Positions 13,001-24,828 of a stretch of 64,000 nucleotides of DNA are shown here, one piece after another (the first letter of the stretch is position 1; the number at the start of each line of letters is the position of its first letter). The notes beneath the pieces were generated by a model. It was given only the letters and a program-made list of their open reading frames with translations, ran no database searches and was not told the DNA's origin. The position numbers and the translations under genes were made by a program. The stretch is taken from positions 124,001 to 188,000 of the forward strand of contig BDSI01000126.1 in assembly GCA_003117195.1 (NCBI GenBank), given 5' to 3'. This DNA comes from Eudorina sp. 2006-703-Eu-15. Its lineage: Eukaryota; Chlorophyta; Chlorophyceae; Chlamydomonadales; Volvocaceae.

Positions 13001-14423
13001 TCCTGCTCCCGCCGCCCTCACCATCGCCATCGCCGTCATCATCGTCGTCGTCATCGTCACTGCTGCTATCCGCACCCCAGAAGTCTCCCCGGCGGCCTTC
13101 CTTGCCGTACAGAAAGGCGCCCGAAAGTTGTATGAGGATGGAGGTGAAGTCCGCCACGCGCGGGCCCGTGGTGCCGTACAGCATACGCCACTCGGCTTCG
13201 GACTCGTACGGAGTACGGCCGCCGAGCCATCGGCGCAGCGTGACTAGCAGCTCCCGCAGGAGCTGCGCGCAGCGAACCGCCTGGGGCGCCTGGTCGTTGC
13301 CTAAATTGGCTCGCACCGTCACACCGTCGGCGACTGCGGGAAACGATGGCAGGGTCGCACAAGGCGCAGCACAGCCCTGAGATTGCGACCCCCCGTATCG
13401 TGCCTTGGATGCCCCTTGTCTGCGCTTCCTGATTACGGTACATGCAGAATGTAAGAATGGGCATTGAACGTGCGCCTCGCAGCTGTCTAGGGGAAGTCAC
13501 GGCCCGGGGGATGTGGTATGCGGGGACCGAGTCGGAAGGACATGAATGAACAGCACGTCAGGGCGAAAAGCAGAATCGGTACGACCCGGTTTGCGCCCAT
13601 CCGGTCGGCGGTCGCGTGCGCTTGCCTCAACGCCAAGCGTCCGCGCTTACCGTCCCAGTCGCGATTGCACAAGTAGGTACCCATCACCTGGAAACACGAC
13701 GAGGGGGGAAGGATCGTTCGGCAGTTCGGCGCAGAATTCAGCGGCAGCGCAAGAAGCGTCGGGGGGAGGGTCAAGAAACGATGTAAGGCGAAATGCGAGT
13801 AGACCCAATTGGATACGAGACGAACTTGTCTTCAGGGTTTCCAAGATGTCTGGATATTGGTGCAGTGCAAAAGAGTACAATGGCGAAAGATTCCATGACA
13901 TGATTTTTGCAGTCGCAGTACTCACCAGTCCTTTCAGGATCGAGAGGTTACGGAGAGCTTCCTCTCGCCTGGAGAAGGCTTGCTGGATGCTGCGGACATC
14001 AGATATAAGTCATGCATGACGGCAGTCCCAAGGGTCACGCAAGGTAGGGCAGGTATCCAAGGGAAGGCTGAGGCGTGCAGCTTGCCTGAAAACCAGGGGG
14101 AAGACGGTTCCCACAGAGAGAATGCTGAATTCCATCCGGAATCTGCGGTAGAGAGATATTAAGTCGTAAACCTGGCCGTCGTGAAATATCGATTCCCATG
14201 GCTCGACGGCGACAACGTACCTCATGTTCAGCACCTCGCTTTGGCATAGATATACCATCATGCATGCCAATGAGGACATGGCGATGGTGCGCGCATTTAC
14301 TAAAAAGATGCATGCCCTGCGCATGACGACCCAAGACAAGAGGCTGACCCCAAACCAAAAAACAAAAGTCACGTTGTAAAATCTTACCTTAAGTAGCGGA
14401 AAAACAGAATCCAAAATAGCCAT
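10081..14423 (-). CDS. Conserved multi-pass membrane protein, function unknown
   Basis: The model has ten exons: 14423-14388, 14171-14086, 13989-13926, 13687-13651, 13333-12821, 12584-12433, 12023-11995, 11818-11689, 10993-10926 and 10390-10081. Every junction keeps phase, giving 474 aa ending in TGA. The intron after exon 2 uses a GC donor (CAG/GCAAGC). Hydrophobic segments lie near residues 27-45 (FPLVFSIQQAFSRREEAL follows), 318-340 and 355-373. Between the first and second is a large hydrophilic region with an eight-Asp run, probably outside the membrane. The C-terminal part has LALENPFDGVGVDDVFVNLD followed by an Ala/Lys/Gly-rich tail. The ENPF..DD pattern recalls the post-membrane signature of bestrophin-type anion channels, but the rest does not clearly match that family, so no function is assigned. 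Splice sites of exons 6, 7 and 10 are the least certain. It is head-to-head with the dynamin gene. Confidence 0.75.
11573..11618 (-). repeat. Dispersed repeat family 1, copy A (end only)
   Basis: An (AATG)n run followed by AACGTTACAGCGGACCCC is the reverse complement of the shared GGGGTCCGCTGTAACGTT end. It lies in an intron of the membrane-protein gene. Confidence 0.75.
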
Positions 14424-15948
14424 CGATGACCCACACGAGGTCTTCGTCGCTTTATTTTTTGTCTTTTACGTTTACGCGAGTCTTCAGAGGCAACTTTCAT
14501 GGAGTCGTATAATCAATTTAGAAGTCAAGAAGTGCGCCGTAAAGTTGCTACGTTTCATCATTAGCGTAATCACCCGGCCGGCTTCATGCAGGGCTCGCCA
14601 AAACTACACTAAATTCAGTTGCTTCAAACATAAAATAAAGTGTAGGCGTAGATTGTTTTTACTGGTACTTGATGTTACTGGTACTTGGACTTACAGTTTC
14701 GGCTGTTCATTCGTCCAGTTGATCAGACACAGTTAACCAAATCCATTGCGTGATTTTCTTGAGAAACTAACACTGTAAATGTGTGTAAATGACCCCAACG
14801 AAACCGTTGAACCGATTCAACGTACGGCATGCAGCTCGGTTTGAACAAGAAATCCATTGCTGCTATCCAGAGACAAACCTGCCAACCGCCTGTAAGCTGT
14901 CACCCGTCTATCGGATATTACAAGGCCAGCAATTTTTGTATGGTTACTGACCAGGGGGCAATAACCTGGCGCCCCTGGTGCGTGGTAAGCGCCGGGTACC
15001 CGACCCGCCCACGACCACAGGAGTATGATACCTAGCGGCGGTACAGACCGTGCCTGACCGTGGTTTGCAGTGGTGTCTTGTACGTACCACTCCCTCAGGT
15101 TATTACCAGAGCCACCAGAACTGCCCCTATAAGAACTCGCAGTGCAGTGCAACCAGAAGGAGCGAGCGCATCAAGTGCGAGCGAGGGCTACGTATGAGAC
15201 GGAGGCCGTGAGGGCGAGCAGCTAGCTAGCCAGCCCTTGCCAGCCAGTCAGGGAAGCGCGCGCACTGTTAGGTAGGGTCTAGGGTGTACGCCGCGGGACC
15301 TGTGGAAACCAGCTTCGTTAGCAGCCGGCGGACTGTACGGGATTGGGGGTTACGGCAAGAGGTTGGGGCGTCATCGGCGCAGTTCTATCTATCGGCGTGC
15401 TATATATATTCATTCATTCATGATATGCGCCGTCTCAATCGAACTCCGATTCGGAATCGGCATCCCACTCCGAAGTCAGATTCGTTAGTTGTCGGAAACG
15501 ACGGAGAGGAGGGGCGGTCTCGAGGAGACGAAGACTGGGCCCCGCCGTCCAACGTCCGCTCGGTCCTCCGCCCCACATCGAACCTGCGCTCCGCTCCGCT
15601 CCGCTCCGCTCCGCAGGGCGTCCTTTGCTGGTCGTACGGCTACTGCTGGTGAGGTGGCTACGCATACGCCATCAAGCGCTCCGCAGCGAGTGACCGCTGA
15701 CCGGTAGCTCCTCCTCCTCCACCGCCATCATCCTACCTACCTGGGGGGTTCGGTTCGTGGCTGGATCGATGGACGGACACACCCGGACGAACGGATGGGC
15801 GCCCGCAGCTCGATCTGCTGGGACGTCTGCTGACTCATGACGGCCGGGATCTATCACCATGCATGCACACCGCTGCGATCGCCGTGTTCCTGATGTATAA
15901 TGAACACGTACAGAACCAACGCAGGTCTCAGTCTCCGACCTATCCAAC

Positions 15949-15976
15949 ACGATCCAACGCAGGGGTTGGATCGTGC
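15949..15976. repeat. Short perfect inverted repeat
   Basis: The 10-bp arms CACGATCCAA and TTGGATCGTG flank an 8-nt loop. It sits in the divergent promoter region and could be a protein-binding palindrome. Confidence 0.7.
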
Positions 15977-16643
15977 CTTGCATTTTTGTTTGTTGCCTCC
16001 TAGCTTTCTGTAACTAGGGGCGTTGTGTCTACCAGTTTGATCTCCTGTCCAATGCAGGCTTTTCGTCTCCCATGCATTTTTGCCTACAACATGTTCCACC
16101 GCCGAACGAAGAAGGCAGGGCTTTATTGCTGTTTTCCATGTTTGTCGCCTACTCAACGCAGGGTGGGTTCGGTTTTGTCTCCCATAATATTCCAGTGAGC
16201 GGAGTTGCAGGCACGGCTGGGACGCAGACGCACTCACGCGTCGTCCTGCTGTGGGGACTCTGTAAGGTGGAGTTCCCTTGCAGGACGTGGATGCCCGGTG
16301 AAAAATGCTAGCGTAAAACTTGTCTCGAATAATTTATACAATAGCCGCGGAGAGGTAGCCAGCTGATTATTGCTCTGCCTCTAGTTTGTGTGCCTCGATC
16401 GACTGTCAATAGCCAGCCAGAACGAATAGTTTTGATCGCTGCGAAAAATAGCCAGCCGAAATAATGCCACCTCGATTACCTCTTATCGCAAGGTACATCC
16501 AACGAAGATATCCAATTCGATCATCCAACGGTTGTGACCCGTGACAAAGCCCTGTATGTAGTACCAACCGCCGCGCGCGTCGCGTCTCACGCCTGCATAA
16601 ATTCGCCTGGCATACGGTTCAGTATCAGGCCATGTAAAGGAAT

Positions 16644-16650
16644 TATATAC
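16644..16650 (+). promoter_or_regulatory. Possible TATA box of the dynamin gene
   Basis: TATATAC lies about 84 bp upstream of the dynamin ATG in an otherwise mixed-composition stretch. Position and sequence fit a core promoter, but there is no transcript evidence. Confidence 0.3.
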
Positions 16651-16733
16651 TGGAACAGTGAGTAATTACAGGTTGCTGAGGCAATCATACCGAGAGCGGC
16701 TAGAGAAACGCTTGTTTGTCTTCAACATCCATC

Positions 16734-19700
16734 ATGATGTCAACATCGCCGTTGCCGAGGCTGCCTCCACGGGCCGCCGCCGCCGCACCACCACCCCAGC
16801 GCACCGCTGGCTTGGCTGCCTCCGATTACGGAACGCTGTCGTCCCGGGTCCTTGGCATCCTCAACCAGCTGCGCGCGTTGGGCATCTCCCACCAGCTGAG
16901 TGTACCTATTCTGGTGGTGGCGGGCAACCAGTCCTCGGGCAAGTCCTCGGTCGTGGAGGCCATCGCGGGTGTCAACCTGCCGCGGGCGGCGGGCACCTGC
17001 ACCCGGTGTCCCACAGAGCTGCGACTCAGGTGCGTCGTCGTCCCTGCGCCGATGCATGGACGGATGCATGGACGGGATAGCGTGCGTCGGTGGCTTTGGA
17101 AACGCACCCCACCTATCTAACGGGTGGGTGCTTGTACTGGATACGAGTGAGATATACATGGGAATGATACTGATAACCTGAATCCCGTATGTGTAACCAT
17201 TACAAGGTGGACCCGTGTCCCGACCGGGTGTTCCAACGGGCCCAGGTAGCTCGTAGGCGCCTCATCCCGTGTGTAATAAATGTGGTAATCCTGCCACATC
17301 ACTGGAAATATCGGTGGTGATGGCGGCCTGGCGCTGTCGTAGGGTTGGCAAGCACTCCGATTCAGGTGCGGGTGGCGCCGCCGCTGCGGCCGCCGCCGCG
17401 GCCGCTGCCATGAACGGCGACGGCGGCGGCGGCGCCACCCGGGCGCCCGCAGAGGCGGCGACACCGACCCGCGGCGGTACGGACTACTGGCGCTGCACCG
17501 TAAAGCTGCGATACGAGCACGACGCCGACGGCAAGCATCTCGACGTCGCCCACGAAGAAGATTTCTGTACGGTGTACGACAAATCGCAGATCGCGTCCTG
17601 CGTTTCCGCCGCACAAGCGGTGTTGCTGAATCCCCAGCGCACGGGCGCGAACCGCGGGGCCTACGCGCCGAAGCGGGGCCATCCGACGGCTGCTGCGTCC
17701 CCGGCCGTGTCCGCGTCCGTGCCCAGCAACGGCTGCGGCCCTGGTTCGTCACCCAACACGACGACCAACGGCGATCGTCATCATTCTGTCGCCGGCTCCG
17801 GCAGCGTAAGTAGTAGTGGTGCCGAACAGGGGCGGGTGCTGCTGGAGATCCCGCCTGAGCTGGAAGCGCTGATGCAGCAACGTGAGCATGAGTTGGACTT
17901 CACAGCGAACTCAGTGCTGCTGGAGATCGACGGCGCCGAGGCGGACCTCACCATCGTGGATCTGCCCGGTAAGAAGGGCATGTGACAGGGGTGAAGAAAC
18001 AACAAAAACAGGGGTCTTAGATAGAGCCGACCGCAGGTACCGGGATGAACTGAGCAGGCCAAAGAAATGGTCGGTGGTGTTGGGTTGTTGTTGTTGTTGT
18101 TGTGGGGTTGACGATCCGGGTAGGTCTCTCTTCCGTGTCAATGCATATGCATGGGCCCAAGAGCGTTGGCGCAAGGGGTGAGATTGCACCTGCCTCGTGG
18201 GAAGCAGGTGTATGCCAGGTCGGTTGCCAGGTCGGTTGCCAGGTCGGTTGCCAGGTCGGTTGCCAGGTCGGTTGCCAGGTCGGTTGCCAGGTCGGTTGCC
18301 AGGTCGGTTGCCAGGTCGGTTGCCAGGTCGGTTGCCAGGTCGATTGCCAGGTCGGTTGCCAGGTCGGTTGCCAGGTCGGTTGCCAGGTCGGTTGCCAGGT
18401 CGGTTGCCAGGTCGGTTGCCAGGTCGGTACCGCGAGTACCGCAATACCTGAATCCCTGCCTTGCCGCGGACACGCGGAGGCTCCTGGTTTTTACTGATGA
18501 GAACACGCGACCTCAGCACACGCACGTGCACACCTACCGTACCGGGCCCATACACTCAGGCATCATCCAGGCTCACCCAAAGGGCCAGACCTACATCGAC
18601 CTGGTGAAGCAAATGACCCGCGAGTTCATTTCTCACAAGCATCACATCATCGTGATGACCATAACCGCCATGGACGACCCGGACAACCAGGTACGACATT
18701 CTTTGTGTACGACTAGACGTACTTGTGTACGGCATGGCTGATTAGTACCTTGATAGGGCGGGGCCGTCTCGGCGTTCTTTCCCCGGTGGCCGCCGGTACA
18801 TCGTCCCGATTTACCGTTCTGCACGTGTGTACGGCTCGCTGTGTACGTGCATGTGCGCTCACACTGATACAAGAGCGAAGCAAGCCCACATACCGTACTC
18901 CTCCATCCGTCAAAACTGGACCGTCGCACCTCGCACGTCGCCGTACATCGTACTGCGTGCACTCACACATACATCAACCCCCAGGCGATCAAGCTCATGG
19001 CTCAAGAGGAGGACCCCGCGGGCAGCCGCACCCTCGCGGTCATCACCAAGCCCGACAACATCCCCAGCGGCCAACACGACTTCTGGCTCCGCCTCGTGAC
19101 CCGTCCTGAGCCCGCCGACCGGCTCGCTCTGGGCTACTGGGTGGTCAAGAACCCCGGCCAGGACCAGCTGAACGAGGGCATCACCTCCGAGCAGGCCCGC
19201 CTGGAGGAGCAGCGGTTCTTCCGCACCGACACGCACTGGTCCGCCGCACCACAAGACCGCCTGGGCGCGGGCAACCTCCGCCACGGCCTCAGTGATGAGC
19301 TCGTGAAGCAGGTCCGGCGGCAGCTGCCGCAGATCAGCGAAAGCGCGCGGCAGCAGCTGGAGCTGGTGCACCAGCAGCGCGCCGGGCTGCCGCCGCCGCC
19401 CTCCAACGACCCCCTGTTCGAGCTCGACGACCTGCTGCGCCAGATCGTCGCGACGCTGGCCTGCCGGCTGCGGCCCGTCAACGGCCTCGACACGGCGCTG
19501 TACCAGGAGCTCATGGCCGCATACAGGAAGTTTGCCGCGGCGCTGGAGCACACCATGCCGGTGTTTTACGTCAACGGCCGGCTCTTTGGCGCACTGGGCA
19601 AGGGCAGTAAAAGCAGTGCGGGGCGCGACGACGCAGGTACGGATGGACGAGCGAAGTACAGCAGGCAGAATAATGCAGCAGGATAAAGTCGTCGGGGCTC

Positions 19701-22700
19701 GGGGGTCGAAGGGTAGACGCATACTGATGTACCGCATCGCGTTGCCAGCGCTAGCTTGCTACATACTGCACAGCGCGAACAAGCATGAGGTAGCAGGGGT
19801 TCGAAAGAGCTTCATTCTTCCGTTCCTCGCGACCTGCTGACTGGCTAGGTTCTCTTTATTGGGAGGGGGTCGCCCTGGCGCGGATTGCCCTCAGGCACCG
19901 CCGCCTGTCAACATAGCATGCATGCCTGCACAGCCAGCAGTCCGTTGGGGGCTTGATCGCGCGTGCTTGTGACGCCAGCTCGCCGCCGTCTCTGTGCCCG
20001 CGTGTGTGGCCCCCATCCCCTTGCCGACGGGTGACCGCCGCATGCACGCCACGCGCAACCACGCACAACCGTGCAATTGCACCCGCAACCAACTGCCGTG
20101 CATACCGCATACTTCTGAGCTACATACTTTATCTCTCCCTGCAAGCCCAAACATGAATGCGCCGTCTCCCCCTTGCAGACGGCGCCGGCGAGATCGATGT
20201 CCGCCTTTACCTCACCAACCCGAGTCCCGAGAGCGTCCGGGACGCGCTCAACACCTGCCGGGACAGGACCACCGAGCAATCGGCAGGCGCGCTGCTGCTG
20301 CGCGAGGCTCTTACCGCCGCCGGCATGCCACTGGGCTTCATGACTCTGGAGAGGGTTGTGGAGGAGCGCCGGCTCCACAGGGGCCCGGAGCTGCCGGGCA
20401 TACTGCCGTACGCCGCCGTGGAGGCGCTGGTGAAGCGCCACACCACGAGTTGGGGCAATGCAGCGGGGGAGCTGGTGCGAGATGTGGAGGGCCTGGTGCG
20501 CGATGAGGTGTCCCGGGTGGTGCAGGAGGCCCTGGCCTCATACCCTACTGCACAAGACGCTGCCTGGTGCGTGGGTAAAAGAAAACTGAGCCGCGAGAAG
20601 CGCCTGGTGCGTGGGTGGGCGCGCGGTGGCAGCAAGGAAGCAATGATGCCGTGTGTAGCGTTGGCTGCTGGGAAACAAGGCACGCAGGGTTGGCCGGCGT
20701 GCGTGCGTGACACTAACTGCAACGAAATGGCGCCGTTATGATGCTTGATTGGCTGGCAGCACATACATTCGTGAAGAGCTGTGGACGGGCGGACGTCTCC
20801 GTGCGTGCCTGCCGGCTTATCCCATGTTCAAACGCTCCACACGCAGTCCACATGCATACACCTGGCGCGAATCCTCTGCTGCGTGCCTGCCTGCCTTGCC
20901 TTGCTGCTCGGCTCGGCTCGGCTTGGCTCGGCTCGGCTCGCAGGTTCGCGCTGTCCGCCTACGTGGACGGCCAAGTGGCTGCGGCCGAGGACGCCGTGCG
21001 GCGCCTCGTGGAGATAGAGGGCAGCGACCTCTTCACGCAGGACCACTTCTACTTCCAGCAGCAGGACTCTAGGCAGCTGGGCCGCCTCAAGGCCGCCTAC
21101 CTGGGGAAGGACCTCAAGGGGGAGGAGGAGGACGACAGCCCGGAGGCCTGGGCGGTGGGTGGGACGTGGGAGATCTACCTCGGTGATGCATGGTCGTGGC
21201 GAGGCGCGGCGGGTTCATTCGTTCGGTCGTTGGCGGCTGCAGGGGTATGTGCCTGTATGTATGGCTGAGAGGCCTGCACCACGAATACTCGTTGCGGAGT
21301 GCATGTATGTGTAACACGAAACAAAATGCGGCCGTAGGGTCGTACAGCGCAGCGCTGGGCGTGCCACACGCGGTGAATGTCGGCGGTGGGATATGCTTTG
21401 TGTGCGACATGGGATGGATGCGTGGATGGGCCTTCCGCCGCTGCCACGTGCATGCCAATTGACGCACGCACGTACGCATTATGCGCAAGCAGGGCAAGGC
21501 CACAGACGTGGACGAGGAGTTAAAGATGATGTCCACAACCCTGACGTACTTCAAGGTGAGCGCAGCGGAACCCGCCGCCCTGCCCCCAGCCAAGGCAGCA
21601 GGCAGGGATCATCATAATCGTATGTACGGCCTGAGGCACGACTCATGCATTAGGCACATCGATCACGCAGCCAGCAGCTACGTACCGCCACGCACGTTTT
21701 GTGCACAGACATTCCCCTTTCGCAGCCCGTGCACAACGGGATGGACGGAGGCGCCCGTCCGCTTGATACGTACGGCACCATCGTCATCAAGGATGTTACA
21801 GCGGCCCCCGCGGTACCTTTACACACGGCGGCATAGACGTCGGTGGGGCCTGCTGGGGCTCGCTCTGGTATTCACCGCTGATCCCTTCTCGGGGTCCGCT
21901 GTAACATTTATGCATACGTACTCCCGCGGCGCTGCTGGCTGCCCCGCAGGTGATGGTGCGGCGGCTGCAGGACCCCGTCCCGCAGCACGTCTGCTACCAC
22001 CTGGTGCGGCCGCTGGCCGATCAGCAGCGCCTGCCGGGCCACCTGCGCGACAGCCTGCTGGGGGAGGCGCACCAGCAGCATCAGCAAGCGGACGGCCGCG
22101 ACGGCCGAGAGCAAGGTGGGTGGACGGGTTAGACGGGTGGGCGTGTAGCCTATGCATGAGTGCATCGTGTGGGTCATGACACGTTCACACATTCCGGGCG
22201 GGTAGGGGAGGTACCCAAGGGTAGGCAGGTAGACGGGTGACGGGCGGCGCACCCTGCTCTTGGGCCATGACGGACGGGTGCATCTGGACGGATGGTGTGA
22301 GGTGTTGTGACTTGATGTGTTTGTAAGCACCTGCTGCCAGTTGGTTGTACTACTATCTACTTGTCCAACCTAGCCAAGTGAACCGAAGCGAAACGAGGAG
22401 CGGAACGACGGGTAGGCACGTAGGCTGGTTTATCTACGGTAGTCCATTATCCATCAGCCCCAGCACCAAACCCCGCCCTATGCTAGTGTGCGCCTGGTTG
22501 CCGTCCGACACGCACCCCCGGCAGCACCCCCTGCTGGCTATGCTACGCTATGCTATGCTATGCTATGCTATGCTATGCTATGCTATGCTATGCTATGCTA
22601 TGCTATGCTATGCTATGCTATGCTATGCTATGCTATGCTATGCTATGCTATGCTATGCTATGCTATGCTATGCTATGCTATGCTACGCTATGCTACGCTA

Positions 22701-22871
22701 CGCTATGCTATGCTATGCTATGCCGCCGCTTCACCAGCCGCCCGGCGGCTGCTGGAGGAGGACGCCAGCCAGGCCGCTCTGCGGGCGAGCCTTGCTACGC
22801 GGGAGAAGCGGCTGAGGGAGGCGGTGTCGCTGCTGCAGCGGATGACCTTGAGCGCGCCGGAGAGGGCCTGA
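16734..22871 (+). CDS. Mx-like dynamin-family GTPase
   Basis: This is a large self-assembling GTPase of the dynamin superfamily, expected to act in membrane fission or remodelling. Nine exons: 16734-17029, 17343-17968, 18560-18690, 18985-19636, 20179-20566, 20944-21154, 21493-21555, 21950-22115 and 22738-22871. All phases agree: 888 aa, stop TGA. GTPase motifs are G1 GNQSSGKSS (about 64-72), the G2 Thr in [10 protein letters not shown]3 DLPG (about 305) and G4 TKPD (about 372). The [15 protein letters not shown] and DKSQI stretches before DLPG resemble fungal and algal Mx-like dynamins. [13 protein letters not shown] and the FFRTDTHW segment belong to the middle (stalk) region, and exons 7-9 form the GTPase effector domain. 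No PH or proline-rich domain is seen. About 120 extra residues, rich in Ala, Gly and Ser/Asn, lie between G2 and G3. ATG 16737 is an alternative start. Repeats occupy introns 1, 2, 7 and 8. Confidence 0.92.
17195..17262 (-). repeat. Dispersed short repeat, family 2, copy 2
   Basis: It matches the reverse complement of the copy at 1250-1325 with only a few differences over about 60 bp. It takes up much of dynamin intron 1. Confidence 0.75.
18214..18428. repeat. 12-bp minisatellite, about 18 copies
   Basis: The unit GCCAGGTCGGTT is repeated with one visible variant (GTCGATTG). It lies in dynamin intron 2. All six frames stay open through it, which creates several artificial ORFs. Confidence 0.98.
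21838..21915 (+). repeat. Dispersed repeat family 1, copy B
   Basis: The copy runs from GGTGGGGCCTGCTGGGGCT to GGGGTCCGCTGTAACATT in dynamin intron 7, just upstream of the exon 8 acceptor. Confidence 0.8.
22537..22723. repeat. (TATGC)n pentanucleotide array, about 37 copies
   Basis: This nearly pure array with a few TACGC variants ends about 14 bp before the acceptor of the last dynamin exon. Confidence 0.97.
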
Positions 22872-23205
22872 AGACCTGCCTGCTGCTGCTGATACCTGCT
22901 GGTTGACGGAGTCCGCACGCTTGGTGATCTGGGTTCTATTCGCCACCTTTGGTTTCGAAGCCGGCGGACACGCGGTTGTTGGAGTGCCTACCTGGGACGG
23001 ACTCGGGACATGGCCCCCTGCTGGCCACCAGCAGCAGCTCCATCCGTCCATCGCCTGTGCGCCCGGCATGATGAGCTGCGTGTACTGCTTATTCTCTGCT
23101 CGAACTGCTCGTACGACTTGTACCGTCTATAATAACATGGGGTACATGTACAGTTGGCGCCGCCGCTGGAGCGGTGTATGTTGTGTGGGACGTCACTGCG
23201 GTGTA

Positions 23206-23302
23206 TGAATAATGAATGAACGAACGTGGCAGCGGACCCCTATCTAAAAGGGATCACTGGTGTATACCTAGCTACCCGGGGCAAGCTCCAGCAGGCCCCT
23301 CC
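23206..23302 (-). repeat. Dispersed repeat family 1, copy C
   Basis: This inverted copy starts at AATGAATGAACGAACG, carries AGCGGACCCC and AAGGGATCA, and ends near CAAGCTCCAGCAGGCCCC. It is close to full length relative to copies B, E and F. Confidence 0.8.
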
Positions 23303-23998
23303 GACAAGGTCCCACCCACCCACCGCATGTTGGGACGTCACCGCGGTGTGTGGCGGCAGTAGCGCGCGGCAACGAACGGGAACGGATCGGCACTTACTTC
23401 ATCGATGGATGTCGTCGTCGCCGTTGGGTGAGCAGCAGCTAGCGGCCGCCCCCGCGGATTCGGCCCATGTTGGCGGAGCAGGCCTGGGGAGCTTCTTTTC
23501 CGACTGGGGCGGCGGGGCGTCTGCATGGGATTGCCCGGCTGGGGGCACCGTGGCGCGGGAGGGCGCGGGTGGATGCGTGCCCGTGGCCTCCAATCAACAC
23601 GAACGGTATTGGGGCACTGGTTCCGGCGGGGGAGGCGGGTGTGATGATGGGGGCACGATGGCCTCGCGCCGGGGTGCCTCTATGTGTGGGTGACTTCCCC
23701 TTGTCCAACCTTATCCATTGGCGGTGCACCGCTGCACCTACGTACCTAGGTACATGCGTCCCCTTCACCCCTAGATACCTGCCGTAATGGTGCCGCCGCG
23801 ACCCGCTGCACGCACGCGCGCACGCCTCTGCGCGCTTGGGTGGTTGTGTTGGTTCTTCGTTCCTGATGGCGCTCGCTCGCCGTGGTGCGGGCTGCGGGGT
23901 GCCTCGTTGCCGTGACGGCGGGGGCTAGCTCCGAACGCATCGACCATTACACCAATCTCTTTTGGGGTCTCTTTTCGCGTTAACATACGGCTACAGCT

Positions 23999-24060
23999 TG
24001 TCACCGATGACCCGCGGAGTGAGTCCACTGTAACATCATATATTATGTAACATCATTAAT
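23999..24060 (+). repeat. Family 1-related tail, copy D
   Basis: GTCACCGATGACCCGCGG followed by CACTGTAACATCAT closely matches the 3' end of the LINE fragment at 57697-57745. It links the short repeats to that retrotransposon. Confidence 0.65.
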
Positions 24061-24828
24061 TATCATGAAATCATCGATTCGCATTGCGTCGGCATCAGGC
24101 CGTCATGTGGCCCTGATTGACGAGGCGGTCTGGCGGTGTCCTAACCAGGCAACCAATAACCAACCCTAACCAACCTTCGCAAATCGCCGTGTCACTGCTC
24201 CACATTAAGTTTGAAGGCATGCATGGCACTGCCAAGTTTGAAGCCACAGCAGCAGCCACAGCAGAGGTAGATCGATAAATGTATATATGTATACATAGAT
24301 ATACTGATATTTAGTCATATGAAGATGTAGCTGCGACAGGTCCGAATTGAATAGCTGTCAAACACGGGCATCGAGTTAACTACCGCTTGCTTGCCCCTCC
24401 GAAGGCTTATCTGAAACCACGGCAATTATGATATAAAGTTTCTTTTTGTTTACTTAGGCATTCGCACTTTACCTACGTATGCACAAGTTAACCTACCTGA
24501 GGGCAGCTAACGTGGGGCTACCACAATCAGCCATGGATATGTTAAAATTATTGACCAAGGAATTCATAAGCACTTTATAATTGATGTGGTTACTTTACTC
24601 GAGAGGCACATGCACCCATCTGCCCATCTTCCAGCATCTTCAGTTAGGTAGGGCGCAGATCGGGGCCCCGAACACGCTTTAAACCTCGGATGAGATTGTC
24701 TGTCAAGCTACTTTGCAAGTGATTTCTTACGGAGGATTGTATCGTCTTTTTGTTGACGCACCAAACTAGTAGGAATCGCGGGCACGCCCTATCTACAGCG
24801 ATCTACAACCAAAACAAAGCTTCAGAGA

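Larger units (their letters stand above)
14424..16733. other. Intergenic region between divergent genes, presumed promoters
   Basis: The spacer lies between the start codons of the membrane-protein gene (minus) and the dynamin gene (plus), so it should carry both promoters. Visible elements are a (GCTCC)n run near 15590, a 10-bp-arm hairpin at 15949-15976, repeated CCAACGCAGG/CCAATGCAGG motifs at 15910-16060 and a TATA-like site at 16644. No coding exon is supported. Confidence 0.5.
22872..24828. other. Spacer between the dynamin and helicase genes
   Basis: The start of this region is presumably the dynamin 3' UTR. Family-1 repeat copies lie at 23206-23302 and 23999-24060, the latter with TGTAA at 24029-24033. 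The part from 24040 to 24800 is AT-richer and should contain the helicase promoter. No exon is supported. Confidence 0.5.

Noticed and set aside
18138..18741. Overlapping long ORFs on both strands with 4-residue periodicity
   Set aside because: They arise from the 12-bp minisatellite in dynamin intron 2, which has no stop in any frame.
22345..22906. ORFs encoding Met-Leu-Cys-Tyr-Ala repeats
   Set aside because: They translate the TATGC array; only the end of one frame is a real exon (22738-22871).
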